A DNA stretch of 64,000 nucleotides from Garcia nutans (GCA_947685225.1 CANTUV010000033.1:58009001-58073000); one strand, 5' to 3'. Counted from the first letter of the stretch, positions 38,197 through 50,829 are shown. The notes: generated by a model from the sequence alone, not told the origin. Numbers and translations are program-made.

Positions 38197-40980
38197 AAGA
38201 TAAAAGAAGATACAACAACAACAACTAAGCCTTAGTCCCAAACAAGTTGGGGTCGGCTGTATGAATCCTCAACAAAATAAGCTCAAAAGACACCAAAAAA
38301 GATACTCCAGCCTTAGGCCCCTTCCAAGACACGGATTTTACGTCTCCATTCAAGTCTATCATTAATCAAATCCGCATTAAGATCTAAGGCACGTAAGTCT
38401 CTTGCTATCACCTCATTCCACACAGTTCTAGGTCTTCCACGACTTCTAGCCCCCTCAATCAACAAATTCTCACACTTACGAACCGCATCATTAGGAGGTC
38501 TTCTTAAAACATGCCCATACCATCTAAGTCTTCCTTCTCTCACCTTATCTCCGACATCCGCTACTTGGAATTTTTGTCGAATATGAACATTCGTAATTTT
38601 GTCCAGTCTGGTATGTCCACACATCCATCTTAGCATCTTCATTTCTGCCACACTCATCCTATGCAAATGTTGTATCGTTGGTGCCCAACACTCACTACCA
38701 TAGAGCATCGCAGGTCTAACAACCGTCCTATAGAATTTACCTTTCACTTTTAGAGGTATTTTCTTATCACATAGAACCCCAGTTGCACCCTTCCACTTCA
38801 ACCACCCTACCTGTATTCTGTGAGCCACATCTTCATCTATACGGCCATCATTCTGGAACACCGAACCCAAATATTTGAACTGCTTGGTTTTAGGAACCAA
38901 AACTCCATCCAACTTAACCTCATGTTTCTGCTTCTTCCTTAGACTGAACTCACAGTGCATATATTCCGTTTTACTCTTACTTAACTTAAAACCCTTGTCC
39001 TCGAGGGTTTTTCTCCATACTTCCAACTTACGGTTTACACCAGCACTAGTCTCATCAATTAAAATAATATCATCAACAAACAACATACACCAAGGTACAT
39101 CGTCTTGTATGCTTCTGGTTAGCTCGTCCATAACCAGGGTAAATAAATATGGACTCATGGCCGAACCTTGATGCAATCCGGTAGTAATGGGGAAAGCTTC
39201 AGTGTCTCCACCAGGTGTTTTCACACTAGTGGATGCATTCTCATACATGTCCTTGATGATGTTGATATATTTGCCGCTGACTCCTTTTCTCTTCAAAACC
39301 CACCATAACACTTCTCTTGGTACTCTATCATAGGCTTTCTCCAAGTAAATAAATATCATGTGGAGATCTTTCTTCTTCTCTTGATACAATTCCATTAGTC
39401 TTCTTAGAAGAGAAATAGCCTCCAAGGTAGATCTCCCTGGCATAAACCCAAACTGATTCTCCGAAACTCTTGTAAGCTTCCTCAATCTGTGTTCAATAAT
39501 CCTTTCCCATAATTTCATAGTATGGCTCATAAGTTTGATACCCCGATAATTTGTACAGCATTGAATGTCTCCCTTATTTTTATATATGGGTACCATAATA
39601 CTCTTCCTCCAGGCATTCGGCATCTTACGTCCTTTCACAATAGCATTAAAGAGTTTAGTTAACCAGGCAACTCTTACCTCTCCAAGGTTCTTCCAAACCT
39701 CTATAGGAATACCATCCGGGCCACAAGCTTTACCAACTTTCATATACTTCAAGGCTTCTCTTACTTCACTATGCAAGATCCTCCTAGACCAGCTGATATA
39801 ACAATTTGTTGCATGAAGACCTTGAAAATCTTGTTCATGTTCAGGATTGAATAACTGCTCAAAATAAGCCTTCCACCTCTCCTTAATCTCAACATCTCCT
39901 GTCAACACCCATTGATCTTCGTCCTTTATATATTTGACATGGCTTAAATCTCTGCTTTTCCTTTCTCTCATCCTTGCAATCTTATAAATGCCCATTTCTC
40001 CCTCTTTAGTACCTAACTTTTGATAAATCCCTTCTAAGGCTCTGCCACGAGCTACACTAACAGCCTTCTTTGCCTCTTTCTTAGCCCTCTTATATTCCTC
40101 AAAGGCCTCATTATTAACCACATTCGGTAACTTTTTATATCATTCTCTCTTAGCCTTAATAGCCTTTTGAACCTCCTTATTCCACCACCATGCATCGTGC
40201 GGTCGAGGCCCTGCCCCTTTAGAGATCCCAAGCAATTTACTACCTGCTTTTTTAATGCCACCTTCCATTTTTGTCCACAAGTCCTCTGCACTAGCCTCAA
40301 GGTTCCAAATGTCTTCCTTTAGTAACTCCTCCTTAAAGGTACCTTTCAATTTTTACCATCTTATCCTTGGTTCCAATACTTTCTTATCATTCCTCCAGCT
40401 ACTTTTATTCTTAACATCTAAAACCACAATACGATGTTGCGCCGTCAATGCTTCACCCGGAATGACCTTGCAATCCTTACACTTACTTCTGTCCCTTCTT
40501 ATAGTAAGTATGAAGTCTATTTGACTTTGGGTTCATCCACTCTTAAAGGTAATTAAGTGTGACCCTTCTTTTCAAAGCAGGTATTTGCCAGCACTAGATC
40601 ATAAGCCACCGCAAAATCCAAAATGCTCTTTCCCTCCTCATTCCTGTTGCCAAAACCATAACCCCCATGGACCCTGTCATAACCATTACTGTCCTTACCA
40701 ACATGCCCGTTAAGGTCCCCACCAATGAAAATTTGCTGATTATCCGGAATACCTTGCATGATTTCATCCATATCTTTCCAGAACTGAACCTTGGATGCTC
40801 CGTCCAAACATACTTGGGGAGCATAAGCACTAATAACATTAATAGTGTCATCTCCTAAAACAAGCCTCAAAGAGATAATCCTGTCTCCCTTTCTCTTCAC
40901 TTCCACCACCTTGTCTTTAAGCGTAGGCTCAATAATAATGCCCACACCATTCCTATTGTTATCCAAGATAAAAGAAGATA
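38197..40980 (-). mobile_element. 5'-truncated RTE-type LINE (endonuclease + reverse transcriptase)
   Basis: A 2752-bp insert (38213-40964) is flanked by perfect 16-bp direct repeats AAGATAAAAGAAGATA at 38197-38212 and 40965-40980. On the minus strand it starts inside the apurinic-type endonuclease domain (VISAYAPQV and GGDLNGHVG, 40966-40553). It continues into a 602-codon reverse-transcriptase frame (40121-38313) with GIPIEVWKNLG, YRGIKLMSHTMKLWERIIEH, GFMPGRST, GLHQGSAMSPYLF and the catalytic FVDDI. It ends in (TTG)n at 38213-38224. At least two in-frame stops lie between the endonuclease and RT frames: at about 40138, after AIKAKRE, and at about 40353, before LKGTFKEELL. The element is therefore not autonomous now. 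The perfect TSD points to a fairly recent insertion. Confidence 0.92.
38313..40121 (-). CDS. RTE LINE reverse-transcriptase reading frame
   Basis: A 602-codon open frame inside the LINE encodes most of its RT domain and the C-terminal region, including the WYGHVLRRPPNDAVRKCE stretch found near the end of plant RTE proteins. The usual RT motif Y/F-x-D-D is present as FVDDI. The first residue listed is simply the first methionine after the upstream stop; the native start lies further upstream in the lost 5' part. It copies LINE RNA at nicked target DNA and would also mobilise SINEs. Activity is unlikely because the endonuclease is separated from it by stops. Confidence 0.85.
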   Translation of the reverse strand: MVNNEAFEEYKRAKKEAKKAVSVARGRALEGIYQKLGTKEGEMGIYKIARMRERKSRDLSHVKYIKDEDQWVLTGDVEIKERWKAYFEQLFNPEHEQDFQGLHATNCYISWSRRILHSEVREALKYMKVGKACGPDGIPIEVWKNLGEVRVAWLTKLFNAIVKGRKMPNAWRKSIMVPIYKNKGDIQCCTNYRGIKLMSHTMKLWERIIEHRLRKLTRVSENQFGFMPGRSTLEAISLLRRLMELYQEKKKDLHMIFIYLEKAYDRVPREVLWWVLKRKGVSGKYINIIKDMYENASTSVKTPGGDTEAFPITTGLHQGSAMSPYLFTLVMDELTRSIQDDVPWCMLFVDDIILIDETSAGVNRKLEVWRKTLEDKGFKLSKSKTEYMHCEFSLRKKQKHEVKLDGVLVPKTKQFKYLGSVFQNDGRIDEDVAHRIQVGWLKWKGATGVLCDKKIPLKVKGKFYRTVVRPAMLYGSECWAPTIQHLHRMSVAEMKMLRWMCGHTRLDKITNVHIRQKFQVADVGDKVREGRLRWYGHVLRRPPNDAVRKCENLLIEGARSRGRPRTVWNEVIARDLRALDLNADLINDRLEWRRKIRVLEGA

Positions 40981-41235
40981 GATTGAAATAATTTGGCTAT
41001 GTGAAACGAAAACCTAAAGATGCGCCGATTAGAAAAATCAAACAAGTTAGAGTAGATATAGCTAAAAGAGGCAGATGTAGACCTAAACTGACTTAGTTAA
41101 AGGTGATCCAAAGTAATCTTATAATGTTACATCTATCAGAAGAGATAACCCTAAATCGTACTGAATGAAAAAGAAAAATTTATATAAACGACTCCAATTA
41201 ACTTGAGATTAAAACTTTATTGAGTTGAGTTGAGA

Positions 41236-42008
41236 ATTCACAAAATTACTTAAAGATGCTGAGTAATTTTATGCATGAAGTTATATAAACCTTGAGCACA
41301 ACATTTGTTGATTTGAATGGATCTAAAATTTTTATCACAATCATGTAAACTTTGAATTGATTATGGATTTTAAAATTTATTTTAACTAAAAGAAAATTAT
41401 TTTAAAATTATAATTCCAATTAATAAATAATTAAATATTTCCTTCTCAAAAATATATGTATAAAAATATTTACTTAGGCACAATTCATGTAAAAGCATCA
41501 TTTCTAATTAAATTTTAATACTTTTTTTTTTACATTTTTTACTTTAAATAAAATTTTAAAAGAGCCTCTATAATTTAATTATAATTGATTAATTATTTTT
41601 GTCAATTTAAAATTTAAAAAATAAAAATTTTAAATTTTTTATATAATCTCAATCTGTATTGTAATTCTACAATCTTGTGTGACAAATTTTCTTCCCACAT
41701 CAATACTAAAAAAAATTATAACATATAAATGTAACTTTATATAAAGACATATATATTTAATGAAACCCTATAGCTATATGTTTAATAATGATGTTAACTA
41801 ATTTAATACTAGTTTATTATTATATAATTTTGTAGTATTTTTGTTTTATTTTAAAATTTCTAAATTTTCAAAAAACTATCTGCCAAACTTTTCCCTGTTT
41901 CTCTTTAACTTCATTTTCTCACTCTTTTGCCTCACCAAAATCGAAGATCTCCATTGCCCACCACACTCTCTGTTTAAACCTTCAAATCTTTCTGTATTGT
42001 CTTCGACA
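41236..42008. other. AT-rich upstream region of the MAPKKK gene
   Basis: No coding recognised. The last ~150 bases, pyrimidine-rich, are probably the 5' UTR and promoter of the MAPKKK gene. Confidence 0.5.
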
Positions 42009-45000
42009 ATGCAAGACTTCCTTGGATCAGTTCGGCGATCAATAGTTCTTCGTACAAATCCTGATAATCATGACATCATTATCAATCCATTAACTCGAAA
42101 CCTAATGGAAAAGTTCAATTCTTGTGTTCGCAAATCCAGAATCTTCTCTAAACCCTCTTCTCCATCGCTTCCAATGGCGCCTCCGATCCGTTATCGCAAG
42201 GGGGAGTTGATCGGTTGTGGTGCTTTTGGCCAAGTTTACATGGGTATGAATCTCGATTCTGGAGAACTCTTGGCTGTCAAGCAGGTATCTTTTTTATTCA
42301 CTTTTTCTAATTATTTGAAGTTACTACTTTCATATTTTTTTCTTATTTTGCTTAGTTATATTTGGAATAGAATTGAGTTTATCGTTTAGTTAATTATAGG
42401 TTTTGGATTGTTATTTACTTATTTGGTTATATCTATTTGATTCTGTTTCGGGCTTTTCGATAATTATACATTTGGAATTTAAGGCTTAGTTTGGATAACT
42501 TAATATTTGAACTTATTAATTCATGATAGTGTGTTTCCCAATTTTGGGAATTGATATTAACTTTCGCTTTGTATATTTTCATTTCTGGAATTTGTTTCAG
42601 TAGCTTGTTTTTCTTTTTTATGAGGTTGATTGTTGTGGGTTTTGATTTAACTTTTTTCCCGTGTTTGCCCCTTTCTAGGTGTTGATTGCAGCTAATGGTG
42701 CTTCAAGGGAGAGAGCGCAGGTACAGACTGATCACAATTATAAGTCTCACTTGAATGATTTAAAGAGAAATGTGTTCACTTAATTTTGTTATTGATATAA
42801 GTAGGCACACATTAGAGAACTTGAGGAAGAAGTGAAGCTTTTGAAGAATCTCTCTCATCCCAACATTGTTGTGAGTAATGAATAATATCTTCTGTTTTTT
42901 TGTTGAATCAATGAAGAATACCACAGCACTATTCTGACTGTGTATGCCGTTCTTTTTTCTTTGATCTCCAGAGATATTTGGGTACAGTAAGGGAGGAGGA
43001 AACCTTAAACATTCTGCTTGAATTTGTTCCTGGGGGATCAATATCATCTCTTTTAGGGAAATTTGGACCCTTCCCTGAGGCAGTAAGTCTTGCCAGCTTG
43101 ACTCATGTATATTAGGTAACACAGCACTAACTTTGTTTTTCTAATTTCTCGAGTAGGTTATAAGAACATACACAAAGCAATTGCTGCTTGGTTTGGAGTA
43201 TTTACACAATAATGGAATTATGCACAGGGACATTAAGGTGCTTTAAATCCCCATTTCATGATACTGGGTGTGTGAAAAGGTCTTTCTTGCTTTTCTAATC
43301 TTCTTGATATGTATGTGATATTTCTCTCTATCTGTTTTCAGGGGGCCAATATCCTTGTTGATAATAAAGGACGCATCAAACTTGCAGATTTTGGTGCGTC
43401 GAAACAAGTTGTTGAACTAGTATACACCTGTCTCTCCTCTTCCTATTCATATTTACTGTTCTCGTATTCTGAGAAATGGTATCTATATAATTGCATCTTC
43501 TGGTTTTGGCTTAATTGAGATGCTTGTTGCTGTAGGCCACTATTTCTGGTGCCAAGTCAATGAAGGGAACTCCATATTGGATGGCTCCAGAAGTCATTCT
43601 GCAGACTGGACATAGCTTGTAAGGATAATTAGATTCCTCTTAGAATCTATACATTACATGCGTGCTAACATGATGATGTCTATTGAATTTGCTCCTGCAA
43701 GATCTTTTTCACTCTTTTTTTTTATTAAAAAGATTCTAAGGAAAGTTTATGTAACATATTTACCATAAGCTTCCCCAAAATATGAAAAAGATAAGCAGAA
43801 AAAAGAAAGGTAAATGGAATCTCAGAAAGTCATGATGCAACTCATTTAGATTTCTATTTTTGACGGGTTTGATTGATGACTGACATATCATAAAACAATT
43901 TCCAAGCTCTGCTGATATATGGAGCGTCGGATGTACAGTAATTGAAATGGCCACCGGAAAGCCTCCTTGGAGCCAACAATACCAGGAGGTACTTAATCTG
44001 CTACATATTAATATCATTTTTATTTAATAAAGTTTGTTGAAACATCATACTGATGATGGTTTCATCAGGTTGCTGCACTCTTCTATATAGGATCAACAAA
44101 GTCACATCCAGAAATTCCGGAACATCTATCTGCTGAAGCAAAAGATTTTCTCCTCAAATGCTTGCACAAGTAAAGATTTGTTACCCTTTTCACGTCATCT
44201 TGTCTTAATGGTATCAAAATCAAATTTCTGATGTCCTGATAAAGTCACTTGTAATGAAAAAGTGGAATGGGTGGGGTAGTAAAAAGTTATTAAGATTTTT
44301 TTTTTTAAATATGGTTTGCACCATTATACATATGTTCACATTCAACTCCTACAAAAACATTATGCCCATAGCAGCCCTTTTATTTATAACATATTTAATT
44401 TCTATTCACAGGGAACCAAATATGAGGCCAGATGCACCTAAATTGCTGCAGGTGATTCTAATTTGATTAAGCATTTGCTTTACTTGTTAGGCACATTGTT
44501 TTGTGGCAATCTCTTGGTTAATTTTGCTGGTGATGACCTTAGGCGTAATCACTCAGATTTGGTTTAAGCAACGTCTGATAATTTTAGATTTCAATTAAAT
44601 GCAGCATCCCTTTGTTACTGGCCATCATGGGGCATCCAATCCTGTCATTTGCACTCCTTCCATGGTTAGTACTTTTAGTTCCCATCCTTGTTGGTTTTTC
44701 ATATTTTCTTTTGGGTCATGTTTTTTTGATGGAATTTCCATTACCATAGGAAATTTCTGAAATTCCTTTGCCATCATGTACCAAGGAGCCTGCGACCATG
44801 TAAGTTCTACAATTTTATGTGCATTGAACTTTTGAAATGATTTGTTAAAACTGTCTCCATGATGCTTTAGAAATCTTTTGACAATAGTGTAACTTTGTTG
44901 ACAGTCAAATGTCATCTGGCTCTGGCATGGTAGATGTCTGTAACTTAGGCATTCTGAGTAGCTCAATTGATCCTAAGAAATTGTTGGAAAGCAAGGATTT

Positions 45001-46593
45001 CTGGGCAACAAATAATAATGATGATGATATGTGTCAAATTGACGGAGATGATTTTACCACAACTACCAGTGAAGTCAAGTTAAGTCCTGTTCTGATTGCT
45101 GATGACTTTAACAAGGTGAGTTGTTGCTTTTATGTCTTTCTCATAAGTCAGTCATCTCTGCAATCATATGATAATTTTGCTAACATGGACTAGTAATTGT
45201 GCTTAATTAGAGTTGTGATTCTAAACATGAACTCTCTGGAGATTGGAGGTGCAAATTTGATGAAAGTCTGGAGCTAGAATCAGCAGGAGAAAAATTAGTC
45301 ATTGACCAATCAGCTCAAAGGAATGATAATTTTTCATTTCCTTGTGGGGCATCACTCTCTGAGGATGATGATGAACTTACTGAGTCTAAAATTAGAGCCT
45401 TCCTGGATGAGAAGGTACTAATGCCTTTAATTTACCTTGAATAGGAATTTGCAGTAATGTTCTGGATCTGGATTTACAGTATACTGGTAATGAACTCGTA
45501 ATTGATGTTCAGGCTTTAGAACTAAAGAAGCTGCAAACACCTTTATATGAGGAGTTCTACAACAGTTTGAATGCAGTTTGCTCCCCAAGCTTTGTAGAGA
45601 GTTCACATGATGAAACTCCTCCAAAGCACCTGAAATTACCTCCCAAAAGCAGGTCACCAAGTTGTGTCCCTGTTGGAACACCACCTGCAGCAACTGATGC
45701 TATTGGTACTGGAAGCCCTGGGAGTAATAATAGGCGTGTATCAAATGTTGGCAGTGCAAGTGATCAATCTCTTGAGGAAAATTCATCACCTCAATACAAT
45801 GATCGAAAAGGACTTGTAGTTGATGACCAGCCAGAATCAAGCAGCCCCAGGTTAGTCCATAAGTTGGTTTTATCTCTTAGCTTGTTCTGATGTGATTTTC
45901 TATTAGTTGGAGGTTATCTGAAATGGGATTGTTGTGCTATTCAGTGTGAGCTTCTCTGAGAGACAAAAGAAGTGGAAAGAAGAACTTGACCAAGAACTTG
46001 AGAGAAAGAGAGGTTTGAATCTCTGTCTTCCCTTCATACGTGTCTAAGTTTCAATTGAATTATGTTTTTGTGCAATTCTCTGGTTTGTGAACTTCAATTT
46101 TTATGTCGCACTGCATGATTCTTGCAAGTGAGCAATATCAGATTTGGGATCAATTACAGTCCCAACTTTCGTGGGAAGTTTTTTTTATGTTTTAGCTCAA
46201 TGCCAGTGGTAACGCTAGATGTATTGGATTCTTTTGGTTGGATGAAATCAGAATTTGTATTTTATGTCAAGTAAAAGCACAAATAATTGAAGAGATCCTG
46301 ATTGTCAATATGCATACACAATCTGGAGGATTACTATTCTGTTTTTGTAGATTGTGTAATTACATTATGGTACTCGTGTTTCCGTAAGATTAGAATTAGA
46401 ATTTTTGGTTCCTCCACTGAGTTCATCACTTAGTTTTGGGTGCTTATTTGAGATGTGAATTCTGCATGAACTGAAAATTGTGTTTGCAGAAATGATGCGC
46501 CAAGCAGGTGTGGGTAGTAAAACATCATCCCCTAAAGATGGAGCTTTGAACTGGCACAGAGAGCGGACAAGATTTGCATCTCCAAGCAAATGA
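42009..46593 (+). CDS. ANP/NPK1-type MAP kinase kinase kinase
   Basis: Seventeen plus-strand exons: 42009-42284, 42679-42720, 42805-42870, 42972-43082, 43157-43237, 43342-43419, 43536-43618, 43907-43988, 44069-44169, 44412-44451, 44605-44664, 44750-44799, 44905-45115, 45211-45414, 45513-45850, 45945-46012 and 46490-46593. Phase is kept and the product is 664 residues, close to Arabidopsis ANP1. The ATG gives the family N-terminus MQDFLGSVRRS. The kinase domain (about 63-330) has the glycine loop GCGAFG, AVKQ (Lys 91), HRDIKGAN (Asp 190), DFG (208-210) and GTPYWMAPEV. The tail has TESKIRAFLDEK, LQTPLYEEFYNS, KWKEELDQELERKR and a basic end. ANPs/NPK1 act with NACK kinesins at the phragmoplast to drive cytokinesis and in stress signalling. 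The glycine loop has Cys where family members I recall have Arg. The frame is intact. Confidence 0.93.
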
Positions 46594-47345
46594 GTAGTCT
46601 TTTTATTACAAGTTCAAACATCAGACATGCAGTTTTTGTTGAGAGTGGTTTACTATTGCATAGTGTGGACAGTGTGCCAAGTCCGTGTGAATACTGGGGC
46701 TTGTTGAGCCTAACCGGTGCCTGTGTTTTCACCTTATGGAGCATAGGGTACTGTTTGAAGATAAAGTTTGTTTTTACTTTTTCTTTTTTTGAGAGGGTGG
46801 GCAAATGTTTCTCAAGTTTGTAGCCTGTGCTAATATGTACAATAAAGATGATGATTGATTCATAGGCTTATGAAAATTTATGTTCGTTGTTATTGCTATG
46901 CTCTTTTTCTTTTATTATATTAGAAGATTTTCATTGAAATTTTATGTAACAGTTGACATTGTGGGCCTTGGATGAAATTATGAAGTATTTAGTGCTCTAT
47001 AACGACGACCAAACTCATGTACTTGGCCTCATTTTTGGATTAATTTTCTTTCCAAGCAGAGCAGTCAAGAACCGAAAAATGTCTTAATTCTTCCGTGATG
47101 AACTTGTATAGCTTAAAGAGTTCTCATCATTAACCAAAAAGATGGACCCTGAAAATTCATGTACGTGTTATTTGTTTGAAATACAACAAAAACAATCAGA
47201 ATCCACACAAATGTGAAAGGGACATCTATGGAGAGAAAAAAACCACACCGGCCATAAACATAAAAGAATCAACTATGAACATTGATTTAACAAATCCTCA
47301 AATTTTCAAAAAAAAATTCCCATATATTTGATCAAGTAAAAGAAC
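46594..47345. other. Convergent 3' flanks of MAPKKK and TANGLED
   Basis: The first ~270 bases look like the MAPKKK 3' UTR, with AATAAA-type signals near 46841. The rest is AT-rich and without recognised genes up to the old TANGLED stop. Confidence 0.5.
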
Positions 47346-47570
47346 CTAAACTCTTCCCAGTGAGAACCGCCTCTGCATTGAAACTGGACGTTGTTTCAAT
47401 CCACTCATTATCCCATCAATTTTCTGTACACTTTTCCTTCTTTTCAATGGAGACACCAATTTGTTAGCCAATCTGGAAGGCGAAAATGACAGACAGAAAT
47501 TTTGAAGCAGATGACATCTTTGGTGGTGGTGATTTCTTGTTCAAGTTTGCAGCTCTTGTAGGTGATAATG

Positions 47571-47721
47571 AGATAACTTTTCAAAGGTTATATTTTATCA
47601 TTATACCTTTCACAAATATATAAGTTTACACAGCAGTAAAGATATATACAAACAGTTATAAGAGATAAGAGTAAAGGTATTTGAATACCACTAAACTAGG
47701 TAATACATCCATATCCTAACA
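47571..47721 (-). repeat. 3' LTR of the copia element
   Basis: This 151-bp LTR begins TGTTAGG on the minus strand and ends GTTATCT next to the TSD. It matches the other LTR except at three positions. TGTTAG supplies Cys and a TAG stop only to a frame entering from outside the element at the other LTR. Confidence 0.93.
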
Positions 47722-47731
47722 TGCCCCCTCA
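47722..47731 (-). other. Polypurine tract
   Basis: GAGGGGGCA on the minus strand lies immediately upstream of the 3' LTR, where plus-strand DNA synthesis is primed. Confidence 0.8.
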
Positions 47732-47849
47732 AGTTGAACTATCCATGAGAGAAGATAGTCAACTTATCACGCAACGCTTGAAAATGTAACCGTGTTAATA
47801 GCTTTGTCAATATATCAGCGATTTGATCTTTAGTGGAGATATATCGAAC

Positions 47850-49331
47850 CTAAATTTCTTTTGCCGCAACTTTCTCTCTAACAAAATGAAAATCAATTTG
47901 AACATGTTTCATGCGGCTATGATACACAGGATTCACAGTGAGAGATGTGGCACCCAAATTATCACACCATAAGATAGGGACAGCTGATTTTACACCTAGT
48001 TCAAGAAGCAAATTTTTTAGCCAAATGACTTCAGAAGTGGTGTTTGCTACAGCTCGATATTCAGCTTCGGTTGAGGAACGAGAAACACTTCTCTGTTTTT
48101 TTGAACTCCATGAAATTAAATTAGGACCCAAATAAACAAGAAACCCAGTTGTCAATTTTCTATCCTCTACGCTGCTCGCCTAATCAGCATCACTATAGGC
48201 TGACAATTCAACCGAATTTGATGGCTTAATCAACAACCCATGAGTAGCAGTTCCTTGTAAATAGCGGAGAATTCGTTTAACATCTAACCAATGAGCTTCC
48301 TGTGGTTCTTGCATATACTGTGCTAGCCTGTTAACCGAATAAGAGATATCCAGCCTTGTAAAAGACAAATACCGCAAACTCCCAATTGTACTACGATATA
48401 GCGTTGGATTTTCAAACGCCAAACTTTTCTGAACATTATTGTGTAAAACAGCAGGTGTCAAGACTGATTTATATTCACTCATGTTGACTTTCTTCAGTAA
48501 GTCGTGAATATATTTAGTTTGTGTAAGTAACAAACTTCCTTGCAACCAACGTCCTTGGATGCCCAAAAAATAATTAAACTTACCTAAGTCTTTAAGCAAA
48601 AAACAACCAACCAAATGGTTCTCAATTTGTGTAAACACTGCTGAATTATTACCTGTCAAAACTATATCATCTACATATGCCAAACAGTGAAAGATAATTG
48701 ATCGTTTCCGATAGATAAACAAGGAATGATCAAGTTTAGATTGAACAAATCCAAAATTCAGCAAAGAATCTTTGAGACAATTATGCCATTGTCGTGGTGC
48801 CTGCTTGAGTCCTTAAAGGGACCGATGCAATTTGCAAACATAATTCGGCTTGGAGACATCAACAAAACCAGGTGGCTATGTCATATAAACCGTTTCATCA
48901 AGCTTTCCATGAAGAAAAGCATTAGAGACATTATATTGCTTAATGTTCCAACCATTAGAAACAGCAACACTCAAGACAGCTCGAATTGTTGTTGGCTTGA
49001 CCACAGGAAAGAACGTTTCATCAAAATCAACACCCAACCGTTGATGAAACCCCTTGGCAACAAGACGAGCCTTGTACCGTGCAATGGAACCATCCGAGTT
49101 TTCCTTAATACGAAAAACCCACTTACATCCTACAATATTTGCACCAGATGGAGGAATAACAAGCTTCCAAGTGCCCAATTGTTGTAATGAATTTAGCTCA
49201 CTAGCAAGCGCCTCTCGCCATTCCTTATATTTTTTGGCCTCAGTCACTGTTTTCGGTTGTGATGGTGGAACAACAGCTGCAATATTAACAACCTTGGGAC
49301 GTGAATGCCCTGTCTTGGACCGAGTAAGCAT
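47850..49331 (-). pseudogene. Copia reverse transcriptase and RNase H, broken
   Basis: On the minus strand, 49331-48876 encodes the N-terminal RT part (LGTWKLVIPPSGANIVGCKW, RYKARLVAKGFHQ, NAFLHGKLDETVYM). After in-frame stops, 48764-48180 has the catalytic YVDDIVLTG and the connection domain with YRSTIGSLRYLSFTR. The RNase H end at 48155-47850 shows SWSSKKQRSVSRSSTEAEYR, LWCDN and HSRMKHVQIDFHFVRE. Stops lie near 48886, 48815 and 48181. These domains copy the element's RNA; this copy cannot make a continuous polyprotein. Confidence 0.9.
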
Positions 49332-49343
49332 TGGATGAGCATT

Positions 49344-50721
49344 TTATGGAGGTGGCAAAGCCAAGTGTTCAATCGGGGAAGAATTTTGAGCATCTAATGG
49401 AGTGACAACTGCAGGATTCTGGTCTGGAGATGTAGATACCAAAGACAGAGAAGATGTTGTGATTTCAAACCCTTGTTGCGGCAATTCAGCACCTGAAGAT
49501 AATGAAGAATTTTGGTTGGCAACAATTTGTGAGAGCTGTGATGGTTTTGGTATTAAATGAACCGAAGGTGGACCCAAAATACTTGGTGATTGAGAAGGGG
49601 GATAATGGACATCTGATGATTGCACCTGTGACATACGAAAGGGAAAACAAGTTTCATAAAAAATGACATGTCTAGAAATATAAAGCCTTTTAGTAGAGAC
49701 ATTATAACATTTGTACCCTTTATGAACCAAGCTATATCCAAGAAAAACACAATGAGTTGATCTATTCTGAAGCTTATGTTTATTATAAGAACGAAGATAA
49801 GGATAACAAAGACATCCAAAAATCCTAAGAGCATGTAAGTCAGGTTTGTGAGAGAATAATTTTTCATATGGAGAAAGATTAGTAAGCAAAGGAGTAACAA
49901 CCCTATTAAGAGCATAGACAGCAGACTCAAAGGCAAAATCCCAATACGACAACAGAACAGAAGCATTATTCAACATAGACAAACCAGCCTCAACAACATG
50001 ACGATGCTTTCTTTCGGTACACCCATTTTGCTGAGGCGTATATGGGCAAGAAACCCTTAGCGAAATCCCATTGTTGGACAAATATTTAGAAAGAGACCGA
50101 AACTCACCCCCCCCAATCACATTGGAACATTTTAATTTTGGTATTGAACATATTCTCAACAAGAGCACGAAACTGAAAAAAAGTAGCAAAAGCATCTAAT
50201 TTATGTTTAAGACAATACAACCATGTATATTTGCTGTAATGATCATAAAACAGAACATAAAACCGATTTCCATTAATTGAAGGAATAGGAGAAGGACCCT
50301 AAACATCTGAACATATAAGCTCTAATGGAGAAGAAGCTTGATAAGAAGACAAACGAAATGGAAGTCTATGCGACTTACTAACAGCACAAGAAGAACATAA
50401 AAAATTGTTATTTGAACTAGACACAATATTATTATTACTCAAAGTAGACACTACAGCACGATGATGAGCGTGCCCGAGACGGGAATGCCAAGGCTGAAAT
50501 GATATATGATGAACTGAAGGAGAGGCTGAAGACGCAGCAGCATCAGCAGACATCTTGTAAAGACCACTCTCAACTGGACCTGTGTGAAGAACCCTCTTCG
50601 TGCGGATATCCTTAACAACAAAATAAGTAGGGAAAAATTCAAGTGAAACTTGATCATGAGAGAAATTCTGAATAGACAACAAACTAAAAGGTGAATGTTT
50701 AGAGAACAGAATATTATTCAA
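49344..50721 (-). pseudogene. Copia GAG-pre-integrase and integrase, broken
   Basis: On the minus strand, 50721-50299 has the GAG-pre-integrase domain (FQPWHSRLGHAHHRAVVSTL, then CSSCAVSKSHRLPF, giving the H-H-C-C zinc-binding residues). A stop at about 50299 and a frame change follow. The integrase core resumes at 50195-49344 with GGEFRSLSKYL, CPYTPQQNGCTERKHRHVVE and ALRIFGCLCYPY. Part of the catalytic domain lies in the disrupted 50195-50299 stretch. Confidence 0.9.
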
Positions 50722-50829
50722 ACGAAACTTAGAACCAATAACAGAACTTCCAGTATAAGAGATAGGAATTATTTTACCATTGCTTAATGTGACTTCATCA
50801 GGGCCACGGTACTCAGATTCAAAGAGTTA

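Larger units (their letters stand above)
38140..41235 (+). mobile_element. Old RTE LINE relic, split by a younger RTE insertion
   Basis: The segments 38140-38212 and 40981-41235 together read, on the plus strand, as the 3' end of an RTE-type ORF: ISNKCIREKAGVTSIDDKIK on the left and FGYVKRKPKDAPIRKIK, then a GRCRPKLT-like stretch, on the right. Several internal stops are present. It ends in a TTGAG-rich tail near 41220-41235. It is closely related to the fragment inside the GUX exon and lies in the opposite orientation to the younger element that splits it. Its own target duplication was not found. Confidence 0.75.

Noticed and set aside
38875..40858. Plus-strand frames (38875-39171, 39565-39801, 40255-40524, 40667-40858) as genes
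   Set aside because: They are antisense shadows of the LINE endonuclease/RT.
48726..49338. Plus-strand frames across the copia RT region
   Set aside because: They mirror the minus-strand RT coding sequence and have no independent similarity.
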